14,134 nucleotides of DNA from Pirellulales bacterium (GTDB taxonomy: Bacteria > Planctomycetota > Planctomycetia > Pirellulales > JAICIG01). The stretch's first letter is position 1. Every line of letters starts with the position of its first letter. The notes beneath the pieces are model-generated. The model saw nothing but the letters and a program-made list of their open reading frames with translations, searched no databases and had not been told where the DNA came from. Of this stretch, positions 1-6,438 are shown piece by piece. Made by a program: the position numbers and the translations under genes. The DNA is taken from NCBI GenBank assembly GCA_025924495.1, contig JAICIG010000192.1:1-14134 (forward strand). Direction: 5' to 3'.

Positions 1-2
1 CG

Positions 3-587
3 CGCGGCGATCTGCAAATGGACAGTCAGGTGCGGCAGGGCGATCGCGGTCCTTGGACCAATGCTGGCGACATTCGTGGACTGTTGCACGCCGGCCAGGC
101 GGGCGCCGCTGACGCTCCGCTCTGGTATTGTGAGATCCTTGGCGCTGAACTTGGTCCCATGTCATGGAACGATCTATGCGAGCTGGCGCGCCGAGGCAAT
201 TTGCGTCCCGACAATCGAGTCCGTTCGCAAACGGATGACGATTGGTCGGCGGGCGCCGATATCGTAGGTCTGTTCTCAAACGTTGCTCCTTCTTCTGCGG
301 CAGCACAGCCGTCTGCGGCCGCGGCCGCGAGTGGGTCGGAAAGCAGCAGGCTCCGCGGAGCGAGGTTCGCAGCCGAATGGAGATTCCCATCTCTCGCCGA
401 TTTCTCGCGGGAGTCAGCGGTTCGTTGCTGTTGGCGAGTTGCATTTATTTGGCTTTCATTGCGGTCGGCTGGAGCGGCGCCCAGCGGTACTCCAAACCGA
501 AACAGATCGCGAGCGGTTATCAACAGCTTTATGATGAGCTCAGGCAGGCGCGGCAAAGCCGGCAGCCGGCTGCGGCGCAAAGCGTGA
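3..587 (+). CDS. Tandem GYF_2-domain protein, N-terminal part (5' end off window, frame broken)
   Basis: This frame is open from the left edge, so the true start lies outside the window. The first visible residues (GDLQMDSQVRQGDRGPW, then AGDIRGLL) match the second half of a GYF_2 domain. A complete second copy follows at about 120-285: it starts LWYCEILGAELGPM, continues LARRGNLRPDNRVR and ends in an ADIVGLF stretch. GYF_2 domains are short modules thought to bind proline-rich peptides and, in planctomycetes, are often fused to a membrane segment. After the domain comes an Ala/Ser linker (about 288-340). Beyond about 345 this frame turns into Arg/Trp/Cys-rich sequence with no sensible domain and stops at 585-587. 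The expected membrane segment is instead in the -1 frame (see the 377-808 entry). I take the two as one gene with a frame break. The GYF_2 call is by pattern and fairly secure; the state of the gene is not. Confidence 0.6.
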   Translation, partial: RGDLQMDSQVRQGDRGPWTNAGDIRGLLHAGQAGAADAPLWYCEILGAELGPMSWNDLCELARRGNLRPDNRVRSQTDDDWSAGADIVGLFSNVAPSSAAAQPSAAAAASGSESSRLRGARFAAEWRFPSLADFSRESAVRCCWRVAFIWLSLRSAGAAPSGTPNRNRSRAVINSFMMSSGRRGKAGSRLRRKA

Positions 588-808
588 ACGTGCAATTCAT
601 GCCTCGAATTGCGTCGCTGAACTACCAGCTTTCAGAAATGCCCCCGGGCGACGCTGCAGCCAAACTCCAGCAGGCGGGGACTGAACTATCGAACTTGCTC
701 GCCGGATTCAACGCTGCACCGGGATCGGCAGAGGAAACCTCATTCACGGAGAGCGAACGCCGGTTTGTGACTCTCCTCGAAGGCATTAGGGCAGAACTTG
801 GAAAGTAA
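377..808 (+). CDS. Membrane-anchored helical C-terminal part of the GYF_2 protein (or separate small membrane protein)
   Basis: This frame holds a basic stretch (ISRR), a hydrophobic segment at about 404-475 (FLAGVSGSLLLASC, then IYLAFIAVGW) and a polar, mostly helical tail of about 110 residues ending ...LLEGIRAELGK. GYF_2 proteins of this phylum often run domain, linker, one membrane helix, small outer domain, so this is probably the C-terminal half of the gene in the preceding entry, joined by a -1 (or +2) shift near 340-400. If translated alone, the ATG at 377 gives 143 aa. I see no good ribosome binding site there, which argues against an independent gene. The segment SLLLASC resembles a lipobox, but the hydrophobic stretch continues past the Cys, so a transmembrane helix is more likely than a lipoprotein. 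The function of the tail is not recognised. Confidence 0.55.
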   Translation: MEIPISRRFLAGVSGSLLLASCIYLAFIAVGWSGAQRYSKPKQIASGYQQLYDELRQARQSRQPAAAQSVNVQFMPRIASLNYQLSEMPPGDAAAKLQQAGTELSNLLAGFNAAPGSAEETSFTESERRFVTLLEGIRAELGK

Positions 809-827
809 ATGCCGCCGTTCCTTCCGC

Positions 828-848
828 CCGGCGCCGCTCGGGCGCCGG
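828..848 (+). terminator. GC-rich hairpin after the GYF_2 gene, weak terminator candidate
   Basis: A perfect 8-bp stem (CCGGCGCC at 828-835 with GGCGCCGG at 841-848) closes a 5-nt loop, 20 nt after the TAA at 806-808. No T-tract follows, so it is not a standard intrinsic terminator. It could attenuate read-through or stabilise the upstream mRNA. Confidence 0.3.
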
Positions 849-859
849 CGACACTGCTA

Positions 860-889
860 TTGACTGCCGACCGGGACACGCACTATCAC
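860..889 (+). promoter_or_regulatory. Possible sigma-70-like promoter ahead of the first LRR gene
   Basis: TTGACT (860-865) and TATCAC (884-889) are separated by 18 nt and lie about 60 nt ahead of the ATG at 949, just after the GC hairpin. The -35 is a good match and the -10 a poor one. This is a pattern match only. Confidence 0.2.
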
Positions 890-937
890 GATCGTCTTGA
901 GAGACTGGCGAAGACGCCGCGTTAGGTCCTAAAGGCC

Positions 938-944
938 AGGAGGG
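938..944 (+). promoter_or_regulatory. Shine-Dalgarno site for the first membrane-LRR gene
   Basis: AGGAGGG lies 4 nt before the ATG at 949 and supports that start. The same arrangement (AGGAGGA, 4-nt spacer) precedes the paralogue at 2969, so the duplicated unit seems to include the translation signal. Confidence 0.6.
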
Positions 945-948
945 CGAC

Positions 949-2892
949 ATGGTCCAACGATCAGCGGATGCCTACGTTGCGGCTTGCAGCAGCCCGAACA
1001 GGAACCTGGATGGCGTGCGAACCGCCGTTCTGTTTGGCCTGCTGCTGGTCATCCAATTCGGCGCCGCGGCTCTGACGCCGCTGAATCAAACCGACCTCAG
1101 CGATTTCTGGGAAGGTTTCACCTTATTTGCCGTGGGGACGTCGCTCGCCGCGCCGCCGCTGTTGGCCGTGTGGGCGGTGTTCGGCCCGCAACGAGTCGTC
1201 GTGCGGCTACCTTTGACGCTGTGGTTGGCCGCGGCCGTCAACCTCTGCACGTTGTTCGGGTTGAAACGTAACAGCGGAGTAGACAATGAGGCCCTGATCT
1301 TGATCAACGCGGCCTGGCTCCTGGCTTTTGCCGTGTTCCAACTGCCGCTGTGGTCGCTCCGCGCGATCCGGCGCTGGCGCCTTGAACGCCCCGGCCAATG
1401 GGCCGCGCCTGAGGGCGATGCGGCGAACTCCGGCGGGCAGTCCGGATTGCAATCGACCAGCCAGTTTTCCATTCGGTCGCTCCTCGGCTGGACCTTGGCT
1501 GCGGCATTTCTGTTCGCGGCGCTCCGCGCGTTGGCGCCCCAGGGAGGCTTGGATGGGCAAGAGTTTTTATCGCTGCTGCTCGAGGCCGGCCTCGTCAGTT
1601 TGTTAGTCGCATTGGGAGGCCTCCCGGTGGTCGCGTTGGCTTGGATCGTGCTGGTCGATGGCCGCAGGCTGGCGCTGCGCGTCGTGCTCAGCGTGCTCAC
1701 GCTGCTGGGTCTTGCGGTCGCCTGTGCATTCTTTGTCACCGCCAATGCGGCGATGCCGGTCTATCAAGTGTTGTTGCTGGAAGGCGGCGCCATTTTCAAT
1801 GGCTTAGTAGCGATCAGCGTGGCGCGGGTTTGCGGGTATCAATTGTGCCGCCGGTCGAAACAATACGTGGAACCCGCCGAAAGACACGCCGGGAATTGTA
1901 TCTCGCAGCCCCGATTCGCGTTGGTTTTGACGGCGCTTTTGATGTTGGCCGCTGGTCTCATCGCCATTGTGCCTCATCACATAGAAGAATGGCGCCGGGC
2001 CGGGGTCCGCGCTCAGTGGATCCATGCCGGCATCGATCTGACCTTCGCAGAGGACGGCACGATCAGTCACATGAATTACTTTCAGGGGCCGGACCGCATT
2101 TCCGACGATACCTGCCGGCGCATCGCGGCCATTGACTCTCTGGTCGGACTCGATTTGAGCAAATCGAACCTCGAATCCCGCCAACTCGCGCTGTTTGCCC
2201 CAAGCGCTCATCTGCAGAGCCTGAATCTCTCGGGAACCGCCGTGGACGATGGTGGATTAAAAGAGCTCGGCCACTATCCGGAACTCGTTCAACTGGACGT
2301 CTCCAACACTTCAATTACGGATGCTGCGCTGGCCCATTTGAAAACGCTATCAAAGCTGAAAACGCTCAATTTATCCCTGACCGACATCTCCGACGAAGGG
2401 CTGGCGGCGCTCAAAGAACTACCAGCAATCGAGTCAATCGATGCCCAATTGACAGCGGTTACCTCCCAGGGAGTCGAACAGCTTCGCGACCAACGTCCGA
2501 AATCGAAGATTGAATTCGGCGCCTCTGATGCAATCCTCGGGCGATTGCCGACCGCAAGGCAAGCCATCGCCCGAACTAGCAACTCCGGCGTCGAAATCGT
2601 TGGCATTGGATATGAGACGGTCAAGCTCAAGCGGTTGCATGCACGGGGCAAAGTTGGCGCCGACGGCGCGGGCGAGACGGTGACCGACGACGGTCTGATC
2701 TCGCTCACCGCGCTGCAGAGCGAACTTGAAGAGCTAGACCTTCGCGATTCCGCAGTGACCGACAAGGGCGTCATCACCTTGCGCACGCTCAAAAAGCTCA
2801 AGCGGCTCGATCTGCGCGGCGCCCCGGTCACCGAGCAAGGCGTTGCCGCGTTGGCTCGCGCTTTGCCGGAATGCGAGATTGTGCGGAAATAG
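949..2892 (+). CDS. Polytopic membrane protein with C-terminal leucine-rich-repeat domain (paralogue 1)
   Basis: The protein has 647 aa. The N-terminal half carries about nine hydrophobic segments, near residues 24-44, 58-79, 85-104, 115-138, 176-196, 208-236, 242-265, 272-294 and 322-342. The basic loops RAIRRWRLERP (138-148), DGRRLALR (237-244) and CRRSK (300-304) fit the positive-inside rule with a cytoplasmic N-terminus, which places the C-terminal domain outside. From about residue 383 come roughly 24-residue leucine-rich repeats of the type LxxLxLSxTxITDxGLxxL (for example LQSLNLSGTAVDDGGLKEL). A non-LRR insert (about 515-565, containing KLKRLHARGK) precedes two more repeats ending at the C-terminus. 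LRRs normally bind proteins; no enzymatic motif is visible. The start is fixed by AGGAGGG. A close paralogue follows 76 nt downstream in the same direction, probably co-transcribed. Function unknown; a sensor or adhesion role is only a guess. Confidence 0.88.
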   Translation: MVQRSADAYVAACSSPNRNLDGVRTAVLFGLLLVIQFGAAALTPLNQTDLSDFWEGFTLFAVGTSLAAPPLLAVWAVFGPQRVVVRLPLTLWLAAAVNLCTLFGLKRNSGVDNEALILINAAWLLAFAVFQLPLWSLRAIRRWRLERPGQWAAPEGDAANSGGQSGLQSTSQFSIRSLLGWTLAAAFLFAALRALAPQGGLDGQEFLSLLLEAGLVSLLVALGGLPVVALAWIVLVDGRRLALRVVLSVLTLLGLAVACAFFVTANAAMPVYQVLLLEGGAIFNGLVAISVARVCGYQLCRRSKQYVEPAERHAGNCISQPRFALVLTALLMLAAGLIAIVPHHIEEWRRAGVRAQWIHAGIDLTFAEDGTISHMNYFQGPDRISDDTCRRIAAIDSLVGLDLSKSNLESRQLALFAPSAHLQSLNLSGTAVDDGGLKELGHYPELVQLDVSNTSITDAALAHLKTLSKLKTLNLSLTDISDEGLAALKELPAIESIDAQLTAVTSQGVEQLRDQRPKSKIEFGASDAILGRLPTARQAIARTSNSGVEIVGIGYETVKLKRLHARGKVGADGAGETVTDDGLISLTALQSELEELDLRDSAVTDKGVITLRTLKKLKRLDLRGAPVTEQGVAALARALPECEIVRK

Positions 2893-2957
2893 CCATCCAT
2901 CTCTCAGACGCAAATCGCTGCAGGCCTCAATGGCGCGTCGCCGCGCGTCGAATGGTC

Positions 2958-2964
2958 AGGAGGA
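2958..2964 (+). promoter_or_regulatory. Shine-Dalgarno site that sets the start of the second LRR gene
   Basis: AGGAGGA with a 4-nt spacer precedes the ATG at 2969. The frame is open upstream to 2843, inside the end of the first gene, but the extra 42 residues (basic, non-hydrophobic) have no counterpart in the paralogue. The site settles the start at 2969. Confidence 0.65.
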
Positions 2965-2968
2965 AGTC

Positions 2969-4867
2969 ATGGACCAAGGGACGGTCGTTTCGCCTTCGAC
3001 GGACTCCTTTGGCCAACCCCATTCTTGGATCACTCTTCAAACCGCGATCCTGTTGTGGGTCCTGCTGGCCGTTCAGTTCGCAGCGACGGCGCTAACGCCA
3101 TTCGGCTTGGCCGATCTGGATGCCTCTTCGAAGATGTTTTTGTTGATCGGCATTTCTTTCTCCCAACCAGCCTTACTCGCGGTCTGGACAGTGTTCGGCC
3201 CGCAACGCGCTGCAGTGAGGTTGCCGCTGTCGCTTTGGATTTCGGCGGCAGGCGGCCTCAGTTTGATGGGCGGCGTAAGTGCCAACGCGGGATTCAATGA
3301 TGCAGAGGTCCTGCTATTAGGCGCAGCCTGGTCGCTGGCGTTTTTCGTCTTCCAACCGGCGCTCTGGCTCATTCGCGCGGTTCGTCGCTGGCGGCTGGAG
3401 AGGCCTCCGACAATCGCCGCAAACGTGAGCCGCCGGGAGCAGAAATTGACTCGCCAATTTTCGCTGCGAGCCTTGCTCGGCTGGATTTTTGCCGCCGCAC
3501 TGCTGTTAGGCGCATTCCGCGCCTTTGCGCCGGATATCAGCATGGACCGGGAAGCGACGTTCGACCTGCTGCCCGAAGCCGGCTTTATTGGTATCAGTAT
3601 CGCATTGGCCGGGCTTCCCGTGGTCGCGCTGGCTTGGATAATCTTGGCCGAGGGGCGCCGTTTGACGCTGCGTATCATACTCTGCTTATTGATTGTGCTT
3701 GGCCTGGCAGCCGGCTGCAATGCGTTTGGATTTTTGAATGACTTGTTGGATCCCGAAGCCACTTTGCTGGTTGAGGCGGGCGCCTTGTTCAATGGTTTCA
3801 TCGCTTTTGGCGTGCTTCGCGGATGTGGCTACCGCTTGCAGCGGAACTCGAGGAATTGTGCGGAGTCGGCCGTACAGATTCCTCTGACGCGGGCGACGAT
3901 GTCTCACAGGCGATTTGCCTTTGCTCTCGCGCCGGTCGTGGCTATGGCGGCGAGTTTGGCGTCGTTCGTTCCTGGCCGGCTCGAACAATGGCGTCAGGCT
4001 GAGATCCGCGCCGATTGGCGACGCAGCGATCTCGAAGTAGCGTTCGCCGACGATGGAGCAGTCGAGCGGTTGAGATGCAATCAACGAGCCGCAATCACCG
4101 ATGACATTTGTCGACGAATTGCGGGCTTGGGCAAGCTACGCGCTCTCGATCTTACCGGATCGACCCTCAGCGATCGACAGCTCATTCTGCTCTCGTCCCT
4201 TTCCAATTTAGAGGAGCTAAACCTTTCCAGCACGGCGATCACGGACGAAGGGGTGAAGCAACTTCGGAAGTTTCCTCGCCTCGCTTCCTTGACGCTGATG
4301 AATACGTCGATCAGCAATCGAGGATTATCTCATTTGCAAGAATCGCCGGGTCTCCGCGAGTTGAAACTATGCCTGACTGATGTATCGGACGATGGTCTGC
4401 CGGCCCTGGCGCAATTGCACAATCTAAAAACGGTCGATCTCCGGCTGACTGCGGTCACCGCAGCCGGCGTTGAGAAGATTGCCAACTCGCGGCCCAGAAC
4501 GAAGATTGAATTCGGCGCGTGTGATGCACTCGTAAAACGACTGCCGACGATCGAACTTTTTCACAGAGGTACGTTGGGCGTCGGTGTTTCGTTCACTCGC
4601 ATGAAGTTAAAGCGGTTGCACGCGCGGGGCAAGACCGCCGTAAACGGCGTCATGGTCGCAGTCACCGACGGGGCGCTCAATTTCTTGGCTTCTCACACGG
4701 AACTTGAAGAGTTGGACCTGCGTGAGTCGGCGGTGAGCGATAAAGGCATCATGACGCTAGGCAAACTCAAGAACCTGAAGCGCCTCGATCTGCGCGGTGC
4801 GGCCGTCACCGAGAGTGGCGCTGCTAAATTGGCGCGCGTGCTGCCAGATTGCGAAATCCTGCGTTAG
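2969..4867 (+). CDS. Polytopic membrane protein with C-terminal leucine-rich-repeat domain (paralogue 2)
   Basis: The protein has 632 aa and is collinear with the gene just upstream, sharing long stretches such as LPLxLW, RRWRLERP, the GLPVVALAWI helix, KLKRLHARGK and a DLRGAxVTE repeat near the end. By eye roughly half the residues are identical. About nine membrane segments lie near residues 24-43, 56-77, 84-103, 115-137, 166-187, 202-225, 233-255, 264-284 and 314-334. Basic loops after segments 4, 6 and 8 predict that the LRR domain (about 378-632) is outside the cytoplasm. The LRRs are again split by an insert (about 512-560). The gene ends ...PDCEILR, like ...PECEIVRK in paralogue 1, and is followed after 67 nt by a strong terminator, so the pair (perhaps with the GYF_2 gene) looks like one unit. 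The divergence shows the duplication is not recent. Function unknown. Confidence 0.88.
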   Translation: MDQGTVVSPSTDSFGQPHSWITLQTAILLWVLLAVQFAATALTPFGLADLDASSKMFLLIGISFSQPALLAVWTVFGPQRAAVRLPLSLWISAAGGLSLMGGVSANAGFNDAEVLLLGAAWSLAFFVFQPALWLIRAVRRWRLERPPTIAANVSRREQKLTRQFSLRALLGWIFAAALLLGAFRAFAPDISMDREATFDLLPEAGFIGISIALAGLPVVALAWIILAEGRRLTLRIILCLLIVLGLAAGCNAFGFLNDLLDPEATLLVEAGALFNGFIAFGVLRGCGYRLQRNSRNCAESAVQIPLTRATMSHRRFAFALAPVVAMAASLASFVPGRLEQWRQAEIRADWRRSDLEVAFADDGAVERLRCNQRAAITDDICRRIAGLGKLRALDLTGSTLSDRQLILLSSLSNLEELNLSSTAITDEGVKQLRKFPRLASLTLMNTSISNRGLSHLQESPGLRELKLCLTDVSDDGLPALAQLHNLKTVDLRLTAVTAAGVEKIANSRPRTKIEFGACDALVKRLPTIELFHRGTLGVGVSFTRMKLKRLHARGKTAVNGVMVAVTDGALNFLASHTELEELDLRESAVSDKGIMTLGKLKNLKRLDLRGAAVTESGAAKLARVLPDCEILR

Positions 4868-4934
4868 TGGACGGAGGATGCTTGCATATCGCTGCTGCGA
4901 ATTGAAGGGGCTCCCAGTTGCGATCTCAACTGCC

Positions 4935-4963
4935 AAAAAGCCCGCCGTTCGGCGGGCTTTTTT
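4935..4963. terminator. Bidirectional intrinsic terminator
   Basis: A 7-bp GC stem (GCCCGCC at 4940-4946, GGCGGGC at 4951-4957) closes a GTTC loop. It is flanked by five A on the left and six T on the right, so a U-tract follows the stem whichever strand is transcribed. It lies 67 nt after the LRR gene (plus) and 29 nt after the end of the DUF1080 gene (minus), exactly between two convergent genes. Confidence 0.9.
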
Positions 4964-4992
4964 CGCATCATATAAAACGCAATGGACCAACG

Positions 4993-5676
4993 TCAGTTCT
5001 TAGTCGTATCGGGCAGCGTCTTGATGCGGATGTCGCGGAACTCGACGTGTGTGCCATGGCCCAAAAAGCCGATGTGGCCCGTGGTCCGCTTCAAGCCGGG
5101 ATGTTCCTTGAGCGTCTTTTCGTCCTTGACGTCGTTGATGTTGCCTTCAACGGTTACTTTGCCATTGACGGTCACCTTGACATGCGGTCCGTCGCAGACG
5201 ATTTCTTCGGTGTTCCATTCGCCGGCCTTCTTCGGCCCGCCGCGCTTGGCGGCGAAGACCTTATAGATCGAACCATGGTACTGGCCGGGCTCGAGGTTGG
5301 CGTACTGCGGGGCGTCGTCATCAAGCACTTGCGATTCCATACCGACATAGGCTGCGTCGCCCTCCAGCGGAGCTCGCAGGCCGACGCCGTTGTTGCCGCC
5401 CGGCGAGACGCGATACTCGAACCGCAGGATGAAGTTGCTGTATTCTTTCTTCGTGAACAGATTGCCGCCGCCCGTGGCCGGGCAAACGATCACGCCGTCT
5501 TTGACCTCGTACCCCTCGCCCTGCTTGTTGACGATCTGCCACTGATCGAGGCTCTTGCCGTCGAACAGCGATTCGAAGCCTTTTTCGTCTTCGTCGGCAG
5601 AGGCGACTGAAGCGAGCGCGCCGCAAATAAGAGCCAAGGCAGTAAGCCAACGGCGCGAATAGACGTTTTGAATCAT
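4993..5676 (-). CDS. Secreted DUF1080 protein (3-keto-disaccharide hydrolase domain)
   Basis: The protein has 227 aa. Residues 1-27 form a signal peptide with a basic start, the hydrophobic core LTALALICGALAS and a probable cut at ASA/DEDE. The rest is one DUF1080 domain (PF06439), a concanavalin-like beta-sandwich. Visible landmarks are the opening FESLFDGKSLDQW (34-46), YSNFILRFEYR (79-89), the glycine loop PGGNNGVGLRAP (92-103), GMESQVLDD (112-120), GSIY (135-138) and the closing VEFRDIRIK (211-219). Some family members cleave 3-keto-glycosides made by oxidation of disaccharides; the exact substrate here cannot be read from sequence. The start at 5676 is chosen because it gives the signal peptide and has AGGAGA 7 nt upstream; the frame stays open to 6054 but would overlap the divergent thioesterase. 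It is a single gene ended by the bidirectional terminator. Confidence 0.92.
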   Translation of the reverse strand: MIQNVYSRRWLTALALICGALASVASADEDEKGFESLFDGKSLDQWQIVNKQGEGYEVKDGVIVCPATGGGNLFTKKEYSNFILRFEYRVSPGGNNGVGLRAPLEGDAAYVGMESQVLDDDAPQYANLEPGQYHGSIYKVFAAKRGGPKKAGEWNTEEIVCDGPHVKVTVNGKVTVEGNINDVKDEKTLKEHPGLKRTTGHIGFLGHGTHVEFRDIRIKTLPDTTKN

Positions 5677-5683
5677 CGAGGTT

Positions 5684-5689
5684 TCTCCT
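5684..5689 (-). promoter_or_regulatory. Shine-Dalgarno site for the DUF1080 gene
   Basis: On the minus strand this reads AGGAGA with a 7-nt spacer to the ATG at 5676-5674. It decides between this start and the much longer open frame upstream. Confidence 0.65.
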
Positions 5690-5974
5690 GGCGAGTCGTT
5701 CAACTGGATTGCGATTGCGAGGGCGACGAGAGCAAGCTCGCCGTGCGAGCCCGCTTTCGACCGCAGATTCAAGGCGGGACCGATGCCGGCCCATTGTATT
5801 TGCCCCGCACGCCAATTGCCAGCCGCCGCAGGGCTAACCGGTTCGTCCCGCGATGGGCGTAGGTGAGCGGTCTCGTCGCTGCTTGCCTCGTCGCCGGAAA
5901 TCCGCGAAGATGCCTGCCAATCGGCGGCCTTTGCCGCGCGAGTGCGATCGTTTTGCTGCTTTGTCGGGCCCCGT
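5690..5974. other. Divergent intergenic region between the DUF1080 and thioesterase genes
   Basis: About 300 nt separate the two divergent starts, and promoters for both should lie here. I see only a short hairpin (GCTCGC at 5736-5741 with GCGAGC at 5745-5750, 3-nt loop) and no convincing -35/-10 pair, operator repeat or small gene. The open frames crossing it show no domain and lack usable starts. Confidence 0.4.
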
Positions 5975-6382
5975 ATGACTGAGATGCCGCGCGAACGATA
6001 TTTGGCTACCAAGGTCGTAATGATGCCGCGCGACACGAACCCGCACGGCACCATTTTCGGCGGCGTACTACTGAGCTATATCGATCAGGCGGGGGTGATT
6101 GGGGCGGTTTACGAGATCCGGCGCGCGGGCTGGCCCGAGTCATTGATGGTCACCGTGGCCATGAACCGCGTCGAGTTCCACGAGCCGGTCTATGTGGGCG
6201 ACGTCGTGTGTTTTTGGACGGAACTGGTCAAAGTCGGCCGCACCTCGATTACGATGCACGTCATGGTCGAAGCGGACCGGGCCGGCGAGGCCGTCAACCT
6301 GACCGAGGCCGAAGTCACGTATGTCGCCGTCAACCTGATCGACGGCATGCGCAATCCTGTGCCGATCCGCGGACCCGAGTAA
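5975..6382 (+). CDS. Acyl-CoA thioesterase, hotdog fold, YciA-like
   Basis: The protein has 135 aa, the usual length of single-hotdog thioesterases such as YciA. The key signature is DTNPHGTIFGG (20-30) followed by YIDQAG (35-40). In YciA-type enzymes the Asn of the loop (here N22), the GG turn and the Asp (here D37) form the active site, and all are present. Further family features are VEFHEPVYVGDVV (66-78) and EAEVTYVAV (111-119). It should hydrolyse acyl-CoA to free acid and CoA in the cytosol; chain-length preference cannot be told. The start is uncertain: ATG at 5975 and ATG at 5984 are both possible with no strong ribosome binding site, and an in-frame upstream start at 5942 would add 11 unrelated residues. 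The NHL gene follows after 56 nt and may be co-transcribed, though the two have no obvious functional link. Confidence 0.9.
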   Translation: MTEMPRERYLATKVVMMPRDTNPHGTIFGGVLLSYIDQAGVIGAVYEIRRAGWPESLMVTVAMNRVEFHEPVYVGDVVCFWTELVKVGRTSITMHVMVEADRAGEAVNLTEAEVTYVAVNLIDGMRNPVPIRGPE

Positions 6383-6426
6383 TCCGCCAAAGAACCATTG
6401 TCCAACCGCCGGCGCATCAGCGCGAA

Positions 6427-6432
6427 AGAAGG
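6427..6432 (+). promoter_or_regulatory. Shine-Dalgarno site for the NHL-repeat gene
   Basis: AGAAGG stands 6 nt before the ATG at 6439. It supports the start that gives a signal peptide over the longer open frame that begins inside the thioesterase gene. Confidence 0.5.
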
Positions 6433-6438
6433 CTGCTC

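Noticed and set aside
315..328. GCGGCCGCGGCCGC palindrome as a slippage site causing the frame break
   Set aside because: Its repeat unit is 6 nt, so slippage would keep the frame. It encodes part of the Ala linker.
2289..2900. 203-codon minus-strand open frame
   Set aside because: Ser/Arg-rich antisense of the LRR region; repeats in the sense gene create the long open frame.
4918..5610. 230-codon plus-strand open frame
   Set aside because: Antisense to the DUF1080 gene, and it runs through the terminator. Its composition is that of a GC-rich shadow frame.
5677..6054. Upstream in-frame extension of the DUF1080 gene (open to 6054)
   Set aside because: It would overlap the divergent thioesterase start and bury the signal peptide. 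A Shine-Dalgarno and ATG at 5676 explain the gene.
6208..6438. Upstream extension of the NHL gene into the thioesterase gene
   Set aside because: The extension is an Arg/Gly/Asp-rich shadow of the thioesterase. ATG 6439 gives a clean signal peptide and has a ribosome binding site.
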